Under the pieces are notes generated by a model. The model did not search any database and was not told the DNA's origin. It saw only the letters and a program-made list of their open reading frames with translations. A program made the translations under genes and the position numbers. Positions 28,370 to 38,039 of a DNA stretch of 64,000 nucleotides are shown piece after piece. Each line of letters begins with the position of its first letter. The first letter of the stretch is position 1. Location of the stretch: the NCBI RefSeq assembly GCF_000092045.1, contig NC_007761.1:995001-1059000 (forward strand), given 5' to 3'. The DNA is from Rhizobium etli CFN 42 (GTDB lineage Bacteria; Pseudomonadota; Alphaproteobacteria; Rhizobiales; Rhizobiaceae).

Positions 28370-31282
28370 TCAGGCCCTTTTCGTCAGCGGAAACCGGTCG
28401 CGAAGCAGCCGCAGCACCGAATCCGACGGCATCGGCGGGCCGAAGAGATAGCTCTGCCCGTAGCTGCAGCCCATTTTGGCAAGCTCGATCGCGTCCTCGT
28501 TGGATTCGATGCCCTCGGCCACCACCTTCATCTCGAGCTCGCGCGCCATTGCTATCACCGATCGGAGCACGGTCGCCTTCTTGTCGCTGCTGTCGCGCAC
28601 CAGCGCCTTGTCGAGCTTGATCGTGTCGAAGGGGAAGCGGGTGAGATAGGCGAGCGACGAATAGCCGGTGCCGAAATCGTCGAGCGCCAGGCCGATGCCG
28701 GCCTCTTTCAGCTTCTGCAGCACCAGGCGGGCCTGTTCCGGATTTTCCATCACCATGGATTCCGTCAGTTCCAGCTTGAGCCGCGAAGGCGTGCAATGGG
28801 TCTTGGCGAGAACCGAGCGCACGTCATCATAGAGCTCGTTGTTGAGCAACTGCACGCTCGACAGATTGATAGACACGAAGATCGGCAATTCACCGGTCTG
28901 GTTCTGCCAGCTCATCAGATCGTTGGTCGCCTGTTCCAGCGCGAACATGCCGAGCGGGCCGATGAGATCGGAGGACTCGGCGATCGGGATGAATTCCGAC
29001 GGCGGGATATTGCCGCGCTTGGGATGTTCCCAGCGCATCAGCGCCTCGAAGCCGGCGACCTCGACATCTTCCAGCCGGGCGATCGGCTGGTAGACCATCG
29101 ACAATTCCCGGCGTTCGATGGCGCGGCGCAGATCGGTTTCGAGCTGCAGCCGGTCGGTGCCGAAATCGCGGAAGGCCGGCTGGAACGGCTCGACGCGGTT
29201 GCCGCCGGCCCGTTTCGCCCGGTACATGGCAAGCTCGGCATCGCTGAGCAGGCCGCTGGCACTCTCCTGCCGGTCCACCCAGGAGGCGAGCCCGATCGAC
29301 GCCGTCAGAATGATTTCGCGGTTGGAGAAGTTGATCGGCACCATGATCGCCTTGCTGACCGCATCGGCGAAATCGGCGACCTTGGCCGGATTGTGTTCGG
29401 ACACCAGGATCAGGCCGAACTGGTCGCCGGCAAGCCGCGCCAGCGTGTCCTGCGGCTTCATCAGGCGGCGCAGCCGACGGGTCAGCGCAATGAGGATGTT
29501 GTCGCCGGCCGCAACGCCGAGCGCGTCATTGACCAGCTTGTAGCGGTCGATATCGATGACCATCACCGTCGGGCGCAGCGTGTCGCCGCCCGGCGCCAGC
29601 GCCAGCACGGCCTGCAGCCGGTCGAGGAAGACCTGCCGGTTCGGCAGGCCGGTCAGATTATCGTGCAGCGCATCCTGCAGCAGCCGCTCGACGGAATTCT
29701 TCTGCTCGGTGACGTCGACGATCGTGCCGACGCAGCGGATGATCTCGCCGTTGGAGCCGAGCACCGGCCGGGCGCGGATCAGCAGCCAGTGGAAATGCCC
29801 GTCCTCGGCGCGGATGCGGAATTCGTGGTTCAGCCGGCCGCGCCGGTGTTCGAGCAGCACGTCGAGCGTGGCGCGGAAGCGGTCGCGGTCATCAGGGTGC
29901 AGCCGCGGCAACCAGTTGCGCGCCGCCCCGTGCATGGCGCCGGGGGAGAGGCCGAGCTTGACCGAGACGTCGGGAATGGTGACGACGCGGTCGCGCGCCA
30001 CGTCCCAGTCCCACACCATGTCGCCGGAGCCGGTCAGCGCCAGCGATTGCCGCTCGAGATCCGAAAACAGCCCCTGCTGGAAAGCGCCGCCGGCAAAGGC
30101 GTGCTGCATGACGGTGAAGCCGATCAGGAGCACGATCAGCACCAGGCCGCCGCCGAGCGCCGGCTGAATGATGTCGTTGTCGAGCCGGCCGGTGACCGTC
30201 AGCCACGCCCCGAACAGCCAGACGAGCGTCAGCGCCCAGGCCGGCACCAAGAGGATGGCGCGGTCGTAGCGGTTGAAGCCGAGATAGATGATCAACAGCA
30301 GGCCGGTCGCCGCCGTCAGCGCGAAGGACAGCCTGGCGATGCCGGCGGCGATCGACGGATCGTAGATCGCCACGCCGAAGAGCAGGGCAAGGCCGAGCAC
30401 CCAGGCGAGTGTGGCGTAACCGAGATGCGCATGCCATCGGTTGAGGTTCAGATAGGTGAAGAGGAAGATGACGAAGCTCGAGGCGAGCGCCACTTCCGCG
30501 CAGGCGCGCCATATTCGCTGGTCGGCCGAGGCGACGCTGATCAGCTTGCCGAGGAAACCGAAATCGACGCAGATATAGCCGAGCACCGCCCAGGCGAGCG
30601 CCGCCGTCGCCGGCAGCATCGAGGTGCCCTTGACGACGAAGAGGATGGTGAGGAACACGGCGAGCAGGCCGGCGATGCCGAGCACGATGCCGCGATAGAG
30701 CGTGAAGGCGTTGATCGTATCCTTGTAGGCGTTCGGCTCCCAGAGATAGATCTGCGGCAGCTCCGGCGTCGACAGTTCGGCGACGAAGGTGATGACGGCG
30801 CCGGGGTTCAGCGTGATGCGGAAGACATCGGCCTCGTCGCTCGGCTGCCGGTCGAGCGCAAAGCCTTCGCTCGGCGTGATCGCGCTGATGCGCTGCGAGC
30901 CGAGATCCGGCCAGAAGAGCTTGGAATTGACCAGGCGGAAATGCGGCGCGACGATGACCCGCTCCAGCTGTTCCTCCGAGACATTGGCAAGCGCAAACAC
31001 CGCCCAGTCGCCCTGGTGATTCTCCGAGCTCGCCCGGACCTCGATGCGCCGGCGGATGCCGTCGGCCCCGGCCGCCGTCGAAACCTGAAAGGCCTCGCCC
31101 TGGTTGGCGTAGATCTCGGTCGTCGCGGTGAGATCGAGCGCGGTATCGTCACGGGAAATCTTCACCGGCTCGGCCGCCTGGGTAACGCCCGCCGAAAGGG
31201 CGAAGACCGCCAGGAAAAGGGCTGCGATCACCGCGATCACTCGTCCGGACGGTGACTTGGGCAGCATGCTGTTTCTGGTCAT
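28370..31282 (-). CDS. Membrane GGDEF/EAL protein with degenerate GGDEF site
   Basis: A 970-residue cyclic-di-GMP protein. A signal-like helix (12-36) and a periplasmic domain of about 160 residues precede seven or eight transmembrane helices (about 195-400), in a 7TM-DISM-like layout. A PAS domain (about 410-520), GGDEF (about 535-690) and EAL (about 700-950) follow. The GGDEF signature is AGDQF, so cyclase activity is doubtful. The EAL domain retains FEALMRWEHP, ELTES, DDFGTGYSS, KLDK and AEGIE, so phosphodiesterase activity is likely. It overlaps rimJ by four bases (ATGA). Confidence 0.93.
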   Translation of the reverse strand: MTRNSMLPKSPSGRVIAVIAALFLAVFALSAGVTQAAEPVKISRDDTALDLTATTEIYANQGEAFQVSTAAGADGIRRRIEVRASSENHQGDWAVFALANVSEEQLERVIVAPHFRLVNSKLFWPDLGSQRISAITPSEGFALDRQPSDEADVFRITLNPGAVITFVAELSTPELPQIYLWEPNAYKDTINAFTLYRGIVLGIAGLLAVFLTILFVVKGTSMLPATAALAWAVLGYICVDFGFLGKLISVASADQRIWRACAEVALASSFVIFLFTYLNLNRWHAHLGYATLAWVLGLALLFGVAIYDPSIAAGIARLSFALTAATGLLLIIYLGFNRYDRAILLVPAWALTLVWLFGAWLTVTGRLDNDIIQPALGGGLVLIVLLIGFTVMQHAFAGGAFQQGLFSDLERQSLALTGSGDMVWDWDVARDRVVTIPDVSVKLGLSPGAMHGAARNWLPRLHPDDRDRFRATLDVLLEHRRGRLNHEFRIRAEDGHFHWLLIRARPVLGSNGEIIRCVGTIVDVTEQKNSVERLLQDALHDNLTGLPNRQVFLDRLQAVLALAPGGDTLRPTVMVIDIDRYKLVNDALGVAAGDNILIALTRRLRRLMKPQDTLARLAGDQFGLILVSEHNPAKVADFADAVSKAIMVPINFSNREIILTASIGLASWVDRQESASGLLSDAELAMYRAKRAGGNRVEPFQPAFRDFGTDRLQLETDLRRAIERRELSMVYQPIARLEDVEVAGFEALMRWEHPKRGNIPPSEFIPIAESSDLIGPLGMFALEQATNDLMSWQNQTGELPIFVSINLSSVQLLNNELYDDVRSVLAKTHCTPSRLKLELTESMVMENPEQARLVLQKLKEAGIGLALDDFGTGYSSLAYLTRFPFDTIKLDKALVRDSSDKKATVLRSVIAMARELEMKVVAEGIESNEDAIELAKMGCSYGQSYLFGPPMPSDSVLRLLRDRFPLTKRA

Positions 31283-31893
31283 CGGCTGTCGGTTTTCCTG
31301 CCTTTATCCGTATCGGTGGCGAGCCGTGAGAACATCACGTGGTCGTGCCACTGACCGTTGATCTTCAAATATCCGCGCAGATAGCCTTCCCGTTGAAACC
31401 CGGCCTTTTCAAGCAGACGCATGCTGCGCGCGTTATCTGGAATACAGGCTGCTTCAATACGGTGCAACTCAAGCCCGGAGAAGATGTAAGGAATAACCAA
31501 CTGAAGGGCGGCATACATATGCCCCTGGCCGGCATGGCGTTCGCCCATCCAGTAGCCGATCATGCAGCTTTGCGCCGCACCGCGCCTGATATAGCCGATG
31601 GTGATGCCGCCGACGAGGGTGCGGTTTTCCTTGAGGAAGATGAACAGCGGGATCGACTGTCCCGAGGCATATTCCTGCTTGCCGCGGATGACGCGGGCGC
31701 GGTAGGCGCCCTCCGTCAGCTCGTCGCGCCGCCAGGTCGGCTCCCAGGGTTCCAGGAAGTTGCGGCTTTCGGCGCGCAGCCGGTGCCACTGGTTGAAATC
31801 CTGGTAGCGCGGCAGGCGCAGGAGGTATTTCTCATTCTCCAGCTCCACCGCATCCGGCTGCCGCGACAGGAACCGAAACACCGATTTTGGCAT
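31279..31893 (-). CDS. rimJ: RimJ/RimL-type ribosomal-protein N-acetyltransferase
   Basis: A 204-residue GNAT of the RimJ type, which acetylates the N-terminus of ribosomal protein S5. Hallmarks are LEPWEPTWRRDELTE, GYWMGERHAGQGHMYAAL in motif A, LHRIEAACIPDN, and SMRLLEKAGFQREGYLRGYLKING at the C-terminus. Translation is coupled to the downstream GGDEF/EAL gene. The M16 protease gene lies 28 bases upstream on the same strand, so the run thrC-M16-rimJ-GGDEF/EAL may be one transcript. Confidence 0.92.
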   Translation of the reverse strand: MPKSVFRFLSRQPDAVELENEKYLLRLPRYQDFNQWHRLRAESRNFLEPWEPTWRRDELTEGAYRARVIRGKQEYASGQSIPLFIFLKENRTLVGGITIGYIRRGAAQSCMIGYWMGERHAGQGHMYAALQLVIPYIFSGLELHRIEAACIPDNARSMRLLEKAGFQREGYLRGYLKINGQWHDHVMFSRLATDTDKGRKTDSR

Positions 31894-31921
31894 CGATCAC
31901 TCCCGGCAGACGGACGTCGGC

Positions 31922-33217
31922 TCAGCTGGCCTGCATCGTCTTCGGCGCCGGGACCGAAAGCGAGGCGATGATGTCTTCCATCGGCGCGAGCTGTTCCAGC
32001 GGCCCGATCGCCGACAGCGTCGGCACCGTGTCGAAGAACAGCCGGCCGGCGAGGTCGGTCAGCCGCTGGATGGTGATGCCTTCCAGCCGTTCCATCATCT
32101 CCGGATTGGAGATCGGCCGGCCGTAGAGCATCATCTGCCGTGCGATCTGGCCGGCACGGGCGGCCGGACTTTCCTGGCCCATCAGCAGCTGGGCGCGGAT
32201 CTGGGCGCGGGCGCGTTCGATTTCCTTCTGGTGGATCTCATTGGCCGACTTGTGCAGCTCATCGATGATGACCGGCACCAGCTCCGGCAGGTTTTCGCCG
32301 CCGGTCGCGGCATGGATGCCGAAGATGCCGGTATCGGAAAAGCCCCAGTGGAAGGCATAGACGGAATAACAGAGACCGCGGAATTCGCGCACTTCCTGGA
32401 ACAGCCTGGAGGACATGCCGCCGCCGAGGATATTGGCGAGGATCTGCGAGCAGTAGAAATCGCGGGCGTGGTACGGCTTGCCCTCGAAGCCGAGCAGGAT
32501 CTGCGCGTCCATCAGGTCGCGCGGTTCGCGCACGCTGCCGCCGACATAACGGGCCGCTTCCATGACTGGCGGCGCCGAAGGCTGCGTCGGCAGGCTGGCA
32601 AACCGTTGCTCAACCATGCGCAGGAATTCCTGGTGGTCGACGGCGCCGGTCGCGACCACGAACATCCGGTCGGTCGTGTAGTTGCGGCCGAGATAGGTGC
32701 GGATCTGCTGCGGGGTGAAGGAAACGACGGTCTGCGGTGTGCCGAGGATGGCCCTGCCGAGCGTCTGGTCGCGATAGGCAGCCTCCGAGAACTTGTCGAA
32801 CACCACGTCGTCGGGCGTGTCGTTGGCGGCGTTGATCTCCTGCAGGATCACCTGCTTCTCGCGCTCCAGCTCCTCCTCCTCGAAGGCCGATTCGGTGAGG
32901 ATGTCGGCGAGAATATCGACGGCGAGCGGCACGTGGTCTTTCAGCACGCGGGCATAATAGGAGGTCGTTTCGGTCGAGGTGGCAGCGTTGACCTCGCCAC
33001 CGACATCCTCGATTTCCTCGGCGATCTCACGGGCCGAACGGCGCGCCGTGCCCTTGAAGGCCATGTGTTCGAGCAGGTGGGCGATGCCGTGCTCGTCTGC
33101 CGTCTCGTTCCGCGATCCTGATTTGATCCACACGCCGAGCGCGACGCTTTCCAGGTGCGGCATGGTTTCTGTGACTACTGTCAGCCCGGATTTGAGCCGG
33201 GTGCACTCAACTGTCAT
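31922..33217 (-). CDS. M16 family zinc peptidase (processing-peptidase-like)
   Basis: A 431-residue M16B peptidase, similar to mitochondrial processing peptidase beta. The inverted zinc motif HxxEH is at His47-Glu50-His51 (HLLEHMAFKGT), and the distal glutamate is in the ELEREKQVILQEI helix. The glycine-rich loop appears as LGGGMSSRLFQEVREFRGLCYSV. Both half-domains are present. It begins three bases after thrC, an arrangement common in Rhizobiales. No signal peptide, so it acts in the cytosol; substrate unknown. Confidence 0.95.
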   Translation of the reverse strand: MTVECTRLKSGLTVVTETMPHLESVALGVWIKSGSRNETADEHGIAHLLEHMAFKGTARRSAREIAEEIEDVGGEVNAATSTETTSYYARVLKDHVPLAVDILADILTESAFEEEELEREKQVILQEINAANDTPDDVVFDKFSEAAYRDQTLGRAILGTPQTVVSFTPQQIRTYLGRNYTTDRMFVVATGAVDHQEFLRMVEQRFASLPTQPSAPPVMEAARYVGGSVREPRDLMDAQILLGFEGKPYHARDFYCSQILANILGGGMSSRLFQEVREFRGLCYSVYAFHWGFSDTGIFGIHAATGGENLPELVPVIIDELHKSANEIHQKEIERARAQIRAQLLMGQESPAARAGQIARQMMLYGRPISNPEMMERLEGITIQRLTDLAGRLFFDTVPTLSAIGPLEQLAPMEDIIASLSVPAPKTMQAS

Positions 33218-33220
33218 TGG

Positions 33221-34645
33221 CTATCTTTCTGCGCCTGCTGTCGTCTCGCTGCGGGCGTGCTGGCCGATAAAGGTTTCAACGGCTTTCAGCTCCGGTTTGA
33301 TGATCTGGAAGCGCTCCTCCCTGTGCATCAGACCAGCAAGCCACGTCGGAAGCGCCGGGTCAATACCGCAGGCCGATTTTACGGCGGCCGGGAATTTCGC
33401 CGGATGGGCGGTCGAAAGCGTCACCATCGGCGTATTCGGCTTCTCCTGCTTGGCGGCGACGAAGACGCCGATCGCCGAATGCGGATCGAGGAGATAGCCG
33501 GTTTCGGCATGGGTCTTGCGGATCGTCTCGGCCACCTGCTTCTCGCTGGCGCGGCCGGCGCGGAAGTCACGGCGGATGACCTTCAGCGCCTCGGGAGCGA
33601 TCTCGAAGCCGCCCGATTGCTTCAGGCTTTCCATCGCCGCGCGCACCTTCGAGGCGTCGCGCCCATAGGCTTCGAACAGCAGCCGTTCGAAATTCGATGA
33701 GATCTGGATGTCCATCGACGGCGAGCTCGTCGCCTTGACGGCCTTCATGTCGTAGCGGCCGGTCTTCAGTGTGCGTGTGAGAATGTCGTTCTCGTTGGTG
33801 GCGATGACCAGACGGTCGATCGGCAGGCCCATGCGCTTGGCGCAGTAGCCGGCGAAGATATCGCCGAAATTGCCGGTCGGCACGGTAAAGGAGATCTTCC
33901 GGTCCGGCCCGCCGAGCGCCACCGCCGTGGTGAAATAGTAGACGATCTGGGCCATGATGCGCGCCCAGTTGATCGAGTTGACGCCCGACAGGCTGACCTT
34001 GTCGCGGAACGCCGCGTCGTTGAACATCGCTTTGACGAGGTTCTGGCAGTCGTCGAAATTGCCTTCGACAGCCAGCGCATGCACATTGGCGGCCGTCGAG
34101 GTCGTCATCTGCCGCTGCTGCACCGGCGAAACTTTGCCGTGCGGGAAAAGAATGAAGATATCGGTGCGCTCGCGCCCGGCAAAGGCGTCGATCGCCGCGC
34201 CGCCGGTATCGCCCGAGGTGGCGCCGACGATCGTCGCCCGCTCCCCACGTTTTTCCAGCGCATAGTCCATCAGCCGTGCCAGCAGCTGCATCGCCACGTC
34301 CTTGAAGGCGAGCGTCGTGCCGTGGAAGAGCTCCATGACGAAGCTGTTTGGCCCGGTCTGGACGAGCGGCGCGATCGCCGGATGACGGAAGGTGCCGTAG
34401 GCCTCGTCGATCATCGCCCGGAAGGTCGCCGCGGGGATCTCGCCATTGGTGAAGGGCGACAGGATGGTGAAGGCGATTTCCTGATAGGTCTTGCCCCTCA
34501 GCGCGCGGATTTCCTTCTTCGAAAACTGCGGCCACTCGCGGGGAACATAGAGCCCGCCATCGCGCGCCAGTCCCGTCAAAAGGGCGTCGCAAAAGCCGAG
34601 GGCAGGGGCCTCGCCGCGGGTCGAGATATAGTCCACGTTGGTCAT
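33221..34645 (-). CDS. thrC: Threonine synthase
   Basis: A 474-residue PLP enzyme converting O-phosphohomoserine to threonine. The PLP lysine is Lys115 in HGTTLAFKDVAMQ, and the phosphate-binding SGDTGGAA loop and PTGNFGDIFAGY are intact. Length and N-terminus (MTNVDYISTRGEAP) match the bacterial type. First gene of a probable operon with the M16 protease. Its substrate is made by ThrB, encoded at 15.2-16.2 kb. Confidence 0.97.
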   Translation of the reverse strand: MTNVDYISTRGEAPALGFCDALLTGLARDGGLYVPREWPQFSKKEIRALRGKTYQEIAFTILSPFTNGEIPAATFRAMIDEAYGTFRHPAIAPLVQTGPNSFVMELFHGTTLAFKDVAMQLLARLMDYALEKRGERATIVGATSGDTGGAAIDAFAGRERTDIFILFPHGKVSPVQQRQMTTSTAANVHALAVEGNFDDCQNLVKAMFNDAAFRDKVSLSGVNSINWARIMAQIVYYFTTAVALGGPDRKISFTVPTGNFGDIFAGYCAKRMGLPIDRLVIATNENDILTRTLKTGRYDMKAVKATSSPSMDIQISSNFERLLFEAYGRDASKVRAAMESLKQSGGFEIAPEALKVIRRDFRAGRASEKQVAETIRKTHAETGYLLDPHSAIGVFVAAKQEKPNTPMVTLSTAHPAKFPAAVKSACGIDPALPTWLAGLMHREERFQIIKPELKAVETFIGQHARSETTAGAER

Positions 34646-34910
34646 CCTTGATCTATCGCTGGAATAAATACGGCCTGGCCGGGCCGTGGGCCGCTCCGCC
34701 GGAAACCGGCAGGGGCTGCGCTTGCGGCCATACCATCGCCGTTATCTTGTTGAAGTTGCCCGCATCCGGCGGCGAAAAGTGCATCAAAACGGCGCGTACC
34801 CAATCGATTTTTGTTTGCGCCGCTGATATAGACCATCGCAAACCGTCGTGAAAGGCCTCACGGAAAAGACTGGGGCCTCCAAGAAACGCTTGTGCAAAGG
34901 GTGGAACATA

Positions 34911-35555
34911 GTGCTCGGCAAGGTCTCGCGTCTTATCATCTCCGCTTCTTTCGTTGCCCTGCTTGCCGGCTGCAACTCGCTCGGCATCGGCGGCGACAAC
35001 AAGCCGGAGGCGGCGCCGACCCAGCCGAACGGCAATGCCCAGATCATGCCGCTGGCGCCGGCCAACCCGTCCTCGAACAACCCGTCGATCGGCACGGCCA
35101 AGACGGCGCAGGGCACCGTCGCCCCGGTTGTCCAGGGCGCCTGCCCGCAGATCTTCATGCGTGACCAGGATGCAATCTTCCGCACTTACGCCAAGGGCAA
35201 GAAGGACGATCCGCAGCAGATCGTCGTCCAGGCCTCCTTCGGCGACTATACCCGCCAGTGCACCTTGAACGACACGAACCTGACGATGACCGTCGTCGCC
35301 CAGCTGCGGCTCATCACCGGCCCGGCCGGTGCTCCCGGCCCGGTGACGCTGCCGATCCGCGTCAGCATCCTCGATGGTGAGAACGTGCTCTATTCAGAGG
35401 TCACCAAGTTCCCGACCGAAATCCCGGCCGGCTCACCGGGCACGCAGGTCATCTTCCGCAAGGAAGGCATCAAGATGCCGGTCGGCGCCGGCGCGTTGGT
35501 GCGAGTCAACGTCGGCTTCGACACCCAGCCGGCGAAAAGCAAGAAGAGCAGCTGA
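34911..35555 (+). CDS. Exported lipoprotein, hypothetical
   Basis: A 214-residue lipoprotein. The signal sequence runs from the start to LLAGC, a lipobox with the lipidated Cys at about residue 21. A Pro/Asn/Ala-rich linker follows, then a domain of about 140 residues with two cysteines (GACPQIF and RQCTL), ending in KKSS. I do not know the fold. Start chosen at GTG 34911 with AGGGTGG upstream; a GTG at 34848 would add 21 charged residues before the signal. Divergent from thrC. Confidence 0.8.
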   Translation: MLGKVSRLIISASFVALLAGCNSLGIGGDNKPEAAPTQPNGNAQIMPLAPANPSSNNPSIGTAKTAQGTVAPVVQGACPQIFMRDQDAIFRTYAKGKKDDPQQIVVQASFGDYTRQCTLNDTNLTMTVVAQLRLITGPAGAPGPVTLPIRVSILDGENVLYSEVTKFPTEIPAGSPGTQVIFRKEGIKMPVGAGALVRVNVGFDTQPAKSKKSS

Positions 35556-35598
35556 GGTCAGAGACAGCGCGAAAGCGACTTGCCGCCGACGATGACGG

Positions 35599-36420
35599 TC
35601 ATTCGGCCGCCAGATAAGGCGGCGGCTGGTTGGCATAATATCTGGCGGCCTCGTCGATCTCCTCCGGCGTCATAGCGCGGGCGACGTTTCGCATCTGGCT
35701 GCTAATATCGTTCTGGCGCGAGCCCGAGACGAAGGCTTCAAGCTGCGTCTTCAAATAGAGCTCCGATTGACCTTCCAGCCATGGGCTGCCGAGCTTGTTC
35801 TCGATGCTGCCGTGGCAGGAACCGCAAGGGGCGATCCCCCGGGTCGGCGCGCCGCTGACGACGATCCTCGGCGCGGGGTTGCCGCCAGGGTGGAAGCCCG
35901 GCAGCCGCGGCAGATAGGAATAGTAGGCTGCCAGGTCCTGCATGTCGCGCTCGCTCAGCTTGACCGCGAACGGCGTCATAACAGCGTTGACGCGCACGCC
36001 ATCCTTGAAGTCGCGGAGCTGCTTGTAGATCACGCTCGCGTACTGGCCGGCAAGATTCGGAGAGTCGGCGCGGCTGACTCCTGTCGGGCCGTGGCAGATC
36101 GCGCATTGCTGGGCAAGAGTTGCTCCTCGTCCGATCGCATCCTCGTTCCTGCCTCGCGGAACCGCCGAGGTGATCTTGACCAGTGACGTCTTGTAGTTCG
36201 GCATCACCGTTTCCGACGGCTCGCCGCGCCTGGGCAAGCCGGCCGCCCGGCAGATCGAATCCCAAATGCCGGCCACCTGCTCGCCTGCTTCGAGGCGGGG
36301 AAGCAGCACGAAGCCGAGAAGCAACGCAATGAGGAAAACGGCCGCGGTGACCAGCACGCTCGTGACCGTCCATCGGTTCCTGACGCTGGTGAGCCTGTCG
36401 CCGTTATCGCCGTTCATCAT
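35599..36420 (-). CDS. Membrane-anchored diheme c-type cytochrome
   Basis: A 273-residue protein with an N-terminal membrane anchor (about 18-40) and two cytochrome c domains of the c4 type. Heme sites are Cys106-His110 (CAICH) and Cys199-His203 (CGSCH), with methionine ligand candidates in NAVMTPFAVKL and NVARAMTPEE. Last gene of the ba3-type oxidase operon; its start overlaps the stop of subunit I (ATGA). Likely donates electrons to the CuA site of this oxidase. Confidence 0.9.
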   Translation of the reverse strand: MMNGDNGDRLTSVRNRWTVTSVLVTAAVFLIALLLGFVLLPRLEAGEQVAGIWDSICRAAGLPRRGEPSETVMPNYKTSLVKITSAVPRGRNEDAIGRGATLAQQCAICHGPTGVSRADSPNLAGQYASVIYKQLRDFKDGVRVNAVMTPFAVKLSERDMQDLAAYYSYLPRLPGFHPGGNPAPRIVVSGAPTRGIAPCGSCHGSIENKLGSPWLEGQSELYLKTQLEAFVSGSRQNDISSQMRNVARAMTPEEIDEAARYYANQPPPYLAAE

Positions 36421-38039
36421 CTTTCTCCGACATAGACGGCTGGCACCGACGTGTCGTCGCGCGCCGCGAGCTGAAGGATCGGATAGCCGTAATTGGTGAC
36501 CGTCAGGCCGATCATCAGCGCGATCCAGAGGCCGTAGCTGTTGAGCGCGACCGGAACCCTTGTCGGCGGATGGACGGCGAGGGCGAAGCGATAGTCCTCG
36601 ATCTGGCGCGGCTGGGAAAACTGCGTACTGATGAGAATGAAGATGAACAGAATCCCCGAGGCCGCCAGGATGACGCCGCCGATCGCTGAGAGCACCACCG
36701 AAACCGCCTCATTGGCGAGCGCGGGATCGGTATAGTCGAAGAACGACATGCGCCGCGGCATGCCGAGGATGCCGACATAGTGCCAGGGAAACGTCGTCAC
36801 GATCATGCCGACGAACCAGAGCCAGAGCTGCAGCCTGACGAGCCCGAGGCTGGCGATCGGACGTCCCGTGAGATGGGGCCACAGATCGTAGGCGATCGCA
36901 AAATACATGATCACGATCGCGCCCCCGAAGATGAGGTGGAAATGGCCGGTGATCCATTGCGTATTGTGAATTGTCGTGTCGAGCTGATAGCTCATGTTGA
37001 TCAGCCCGCCGGCACCGCCGAAGCCAAGCATGACGAAGGAGAAGGTCACCGCCAGCATCATCGGGTTTCGCCAGGGCAGGGCGCCCATCCAGCCGAAGGC
37101 GCCCCTGCCGCCCCGCGCCCGCGCCGCGATCTCGACCGAGGCGCAGATGGTAAAGACGGTAAGCAGCGTCGGCAGTGCAACGAGAGCGGTGAACACGGAA
37201 TGGAGGAACTTGAAGCCTGCCCCCACCTGCGGATCGGCGAAAGCATGATGGATGCCGATCGGCATCGCGACCACCAGGAACAGGATGAAGGAGATACGCG
37301 CCATCGTGTCGCTGTAGATCCGGCCGCCGATCGCGCGCGGAACGATGGTGTAATAGGCGATATAGGTCGGCATCAGCCAGAAATAGACGATCGCATGCAG
37401 GGTCCAGGAAAAGAACACCCGCGCCAGACCGGCATCGATCGTCGATTTGAAACCGAGTGCGACCGGAATGATCTGCAGCAGCAGTTCGAGCGCCGCGCCG
37501 ACGGCGGTCCAGGCCCACAGATAAGACCCGGCCACATTGGCGAACATCGGCAAAGGCACGGGCGTGCCCGGATTCTCTTTCTTCCAGATCCTGAGGTTGA
37601 TCGACATCAGCGCCACCCAGATCCAGGAGCCGAGAACCACCATCACCACGCCGATATAATAGAACGGGCTGCCGATCAGCGGTGGATAGAACGTGTAGAG
37701 CACCGAGGCCAGGCCGAGGGCGACCGGGATCATCGCCACGACCGCGCCGACGGCAATCAGCCAGAAGCCCGCCCAGGCCCAGCGCAGGCCGACAAGATTC
37801 TGCTTCAATGAGGTTTCGCTGATCGCATAGCCGAAGGCCATCGCCACCAGCGTCGGGAAGACATAGCCCATGACGGTGCCGTGCGCGGTCAGCGACCGGT
37901 AGTACCATTCGGGATTGCTGATCCATGGAGATAGCGGACTACGCACATACATCTGCCAGGCGCCGAGCAGCAGCGCTGCGGCGAAGACGGCGAAGGCGAG
38001 CCAGAAATGAGCCAGGATCAGCCTGCGATTATGGAGCAC
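36417..38039 (-). CDS. Heme-copper oxidase subunit I, B family (ba3-like)
   Basis: A 540-residue polytopic catalytic subunit. It is distant from CtaD and fits the B (ba3-type) family. Ligands visible: His53 for the low-spin heme, His215 with Tyr219 (HAIVY, the HxxxY cross-link pair), His264-His265 for CuB, and His366 and His368 in TGHFHLIF for the two hemes. The GHPEVY motif of A-family enzymes is absent. At least 12 transmembrane helices are expected. B-family oxidases have high oxygen affinity, which would suit low-oxygen growth. It overlaps subunit II by 11 bases. Confidence 0.92.
   Translation of the reverse strand: MLHNRRLILAHFWLAFAVFAAALLLGAWQMYVRSPLSPWISNPEWYYRSLTAHGTVMGYVFPTLVAMAFGYAISETSLKQNLVGLRWAWAGFWLIAVGAVVAMIPVALGLASVLYTFYPPLIGSPFYYIGVVMVVLGSWIWVALMSINLRIWKKENPGTPVPLPMFANVAGSYLWAWTAVGAALELLLQIIPVALGFKSTIDAGLARVFFSWTLHAIVYFWLMPTYIAYYTIVPRAIGGRIYSDTMARISFILFLVVAMPIGIHHAFADPQVGAGFKFLHSVFTALVALPTLLTVFTICASVEIAARARGGRGAFGWMGALPWRNPMMLAVTFSFVMLGFGGAGGLINMSYQLDTTIHNTQWITGHFHLIFGGAIVIMYFAIAYDLWPHLTGRPIASLGLVRLQLWLWFVGMIVTTFPWHYVGILGMPRRMSFFDYTDPALANEAVSVVLSAIGGVILAASGILFIFILISTQFSQPRQIEDYRFALAVHPPTRVPVALNSYGLWIALMIGLTVTNYGYPILQLAARDDTSVPAVYVGER

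Noticed and set aside
28298..31255. Open plus-strand frame of 985 codons
   Set aside because: Antisense to the GGDEF/EAL gene, which has clear domain motifs; the long frame is a composition artefact.
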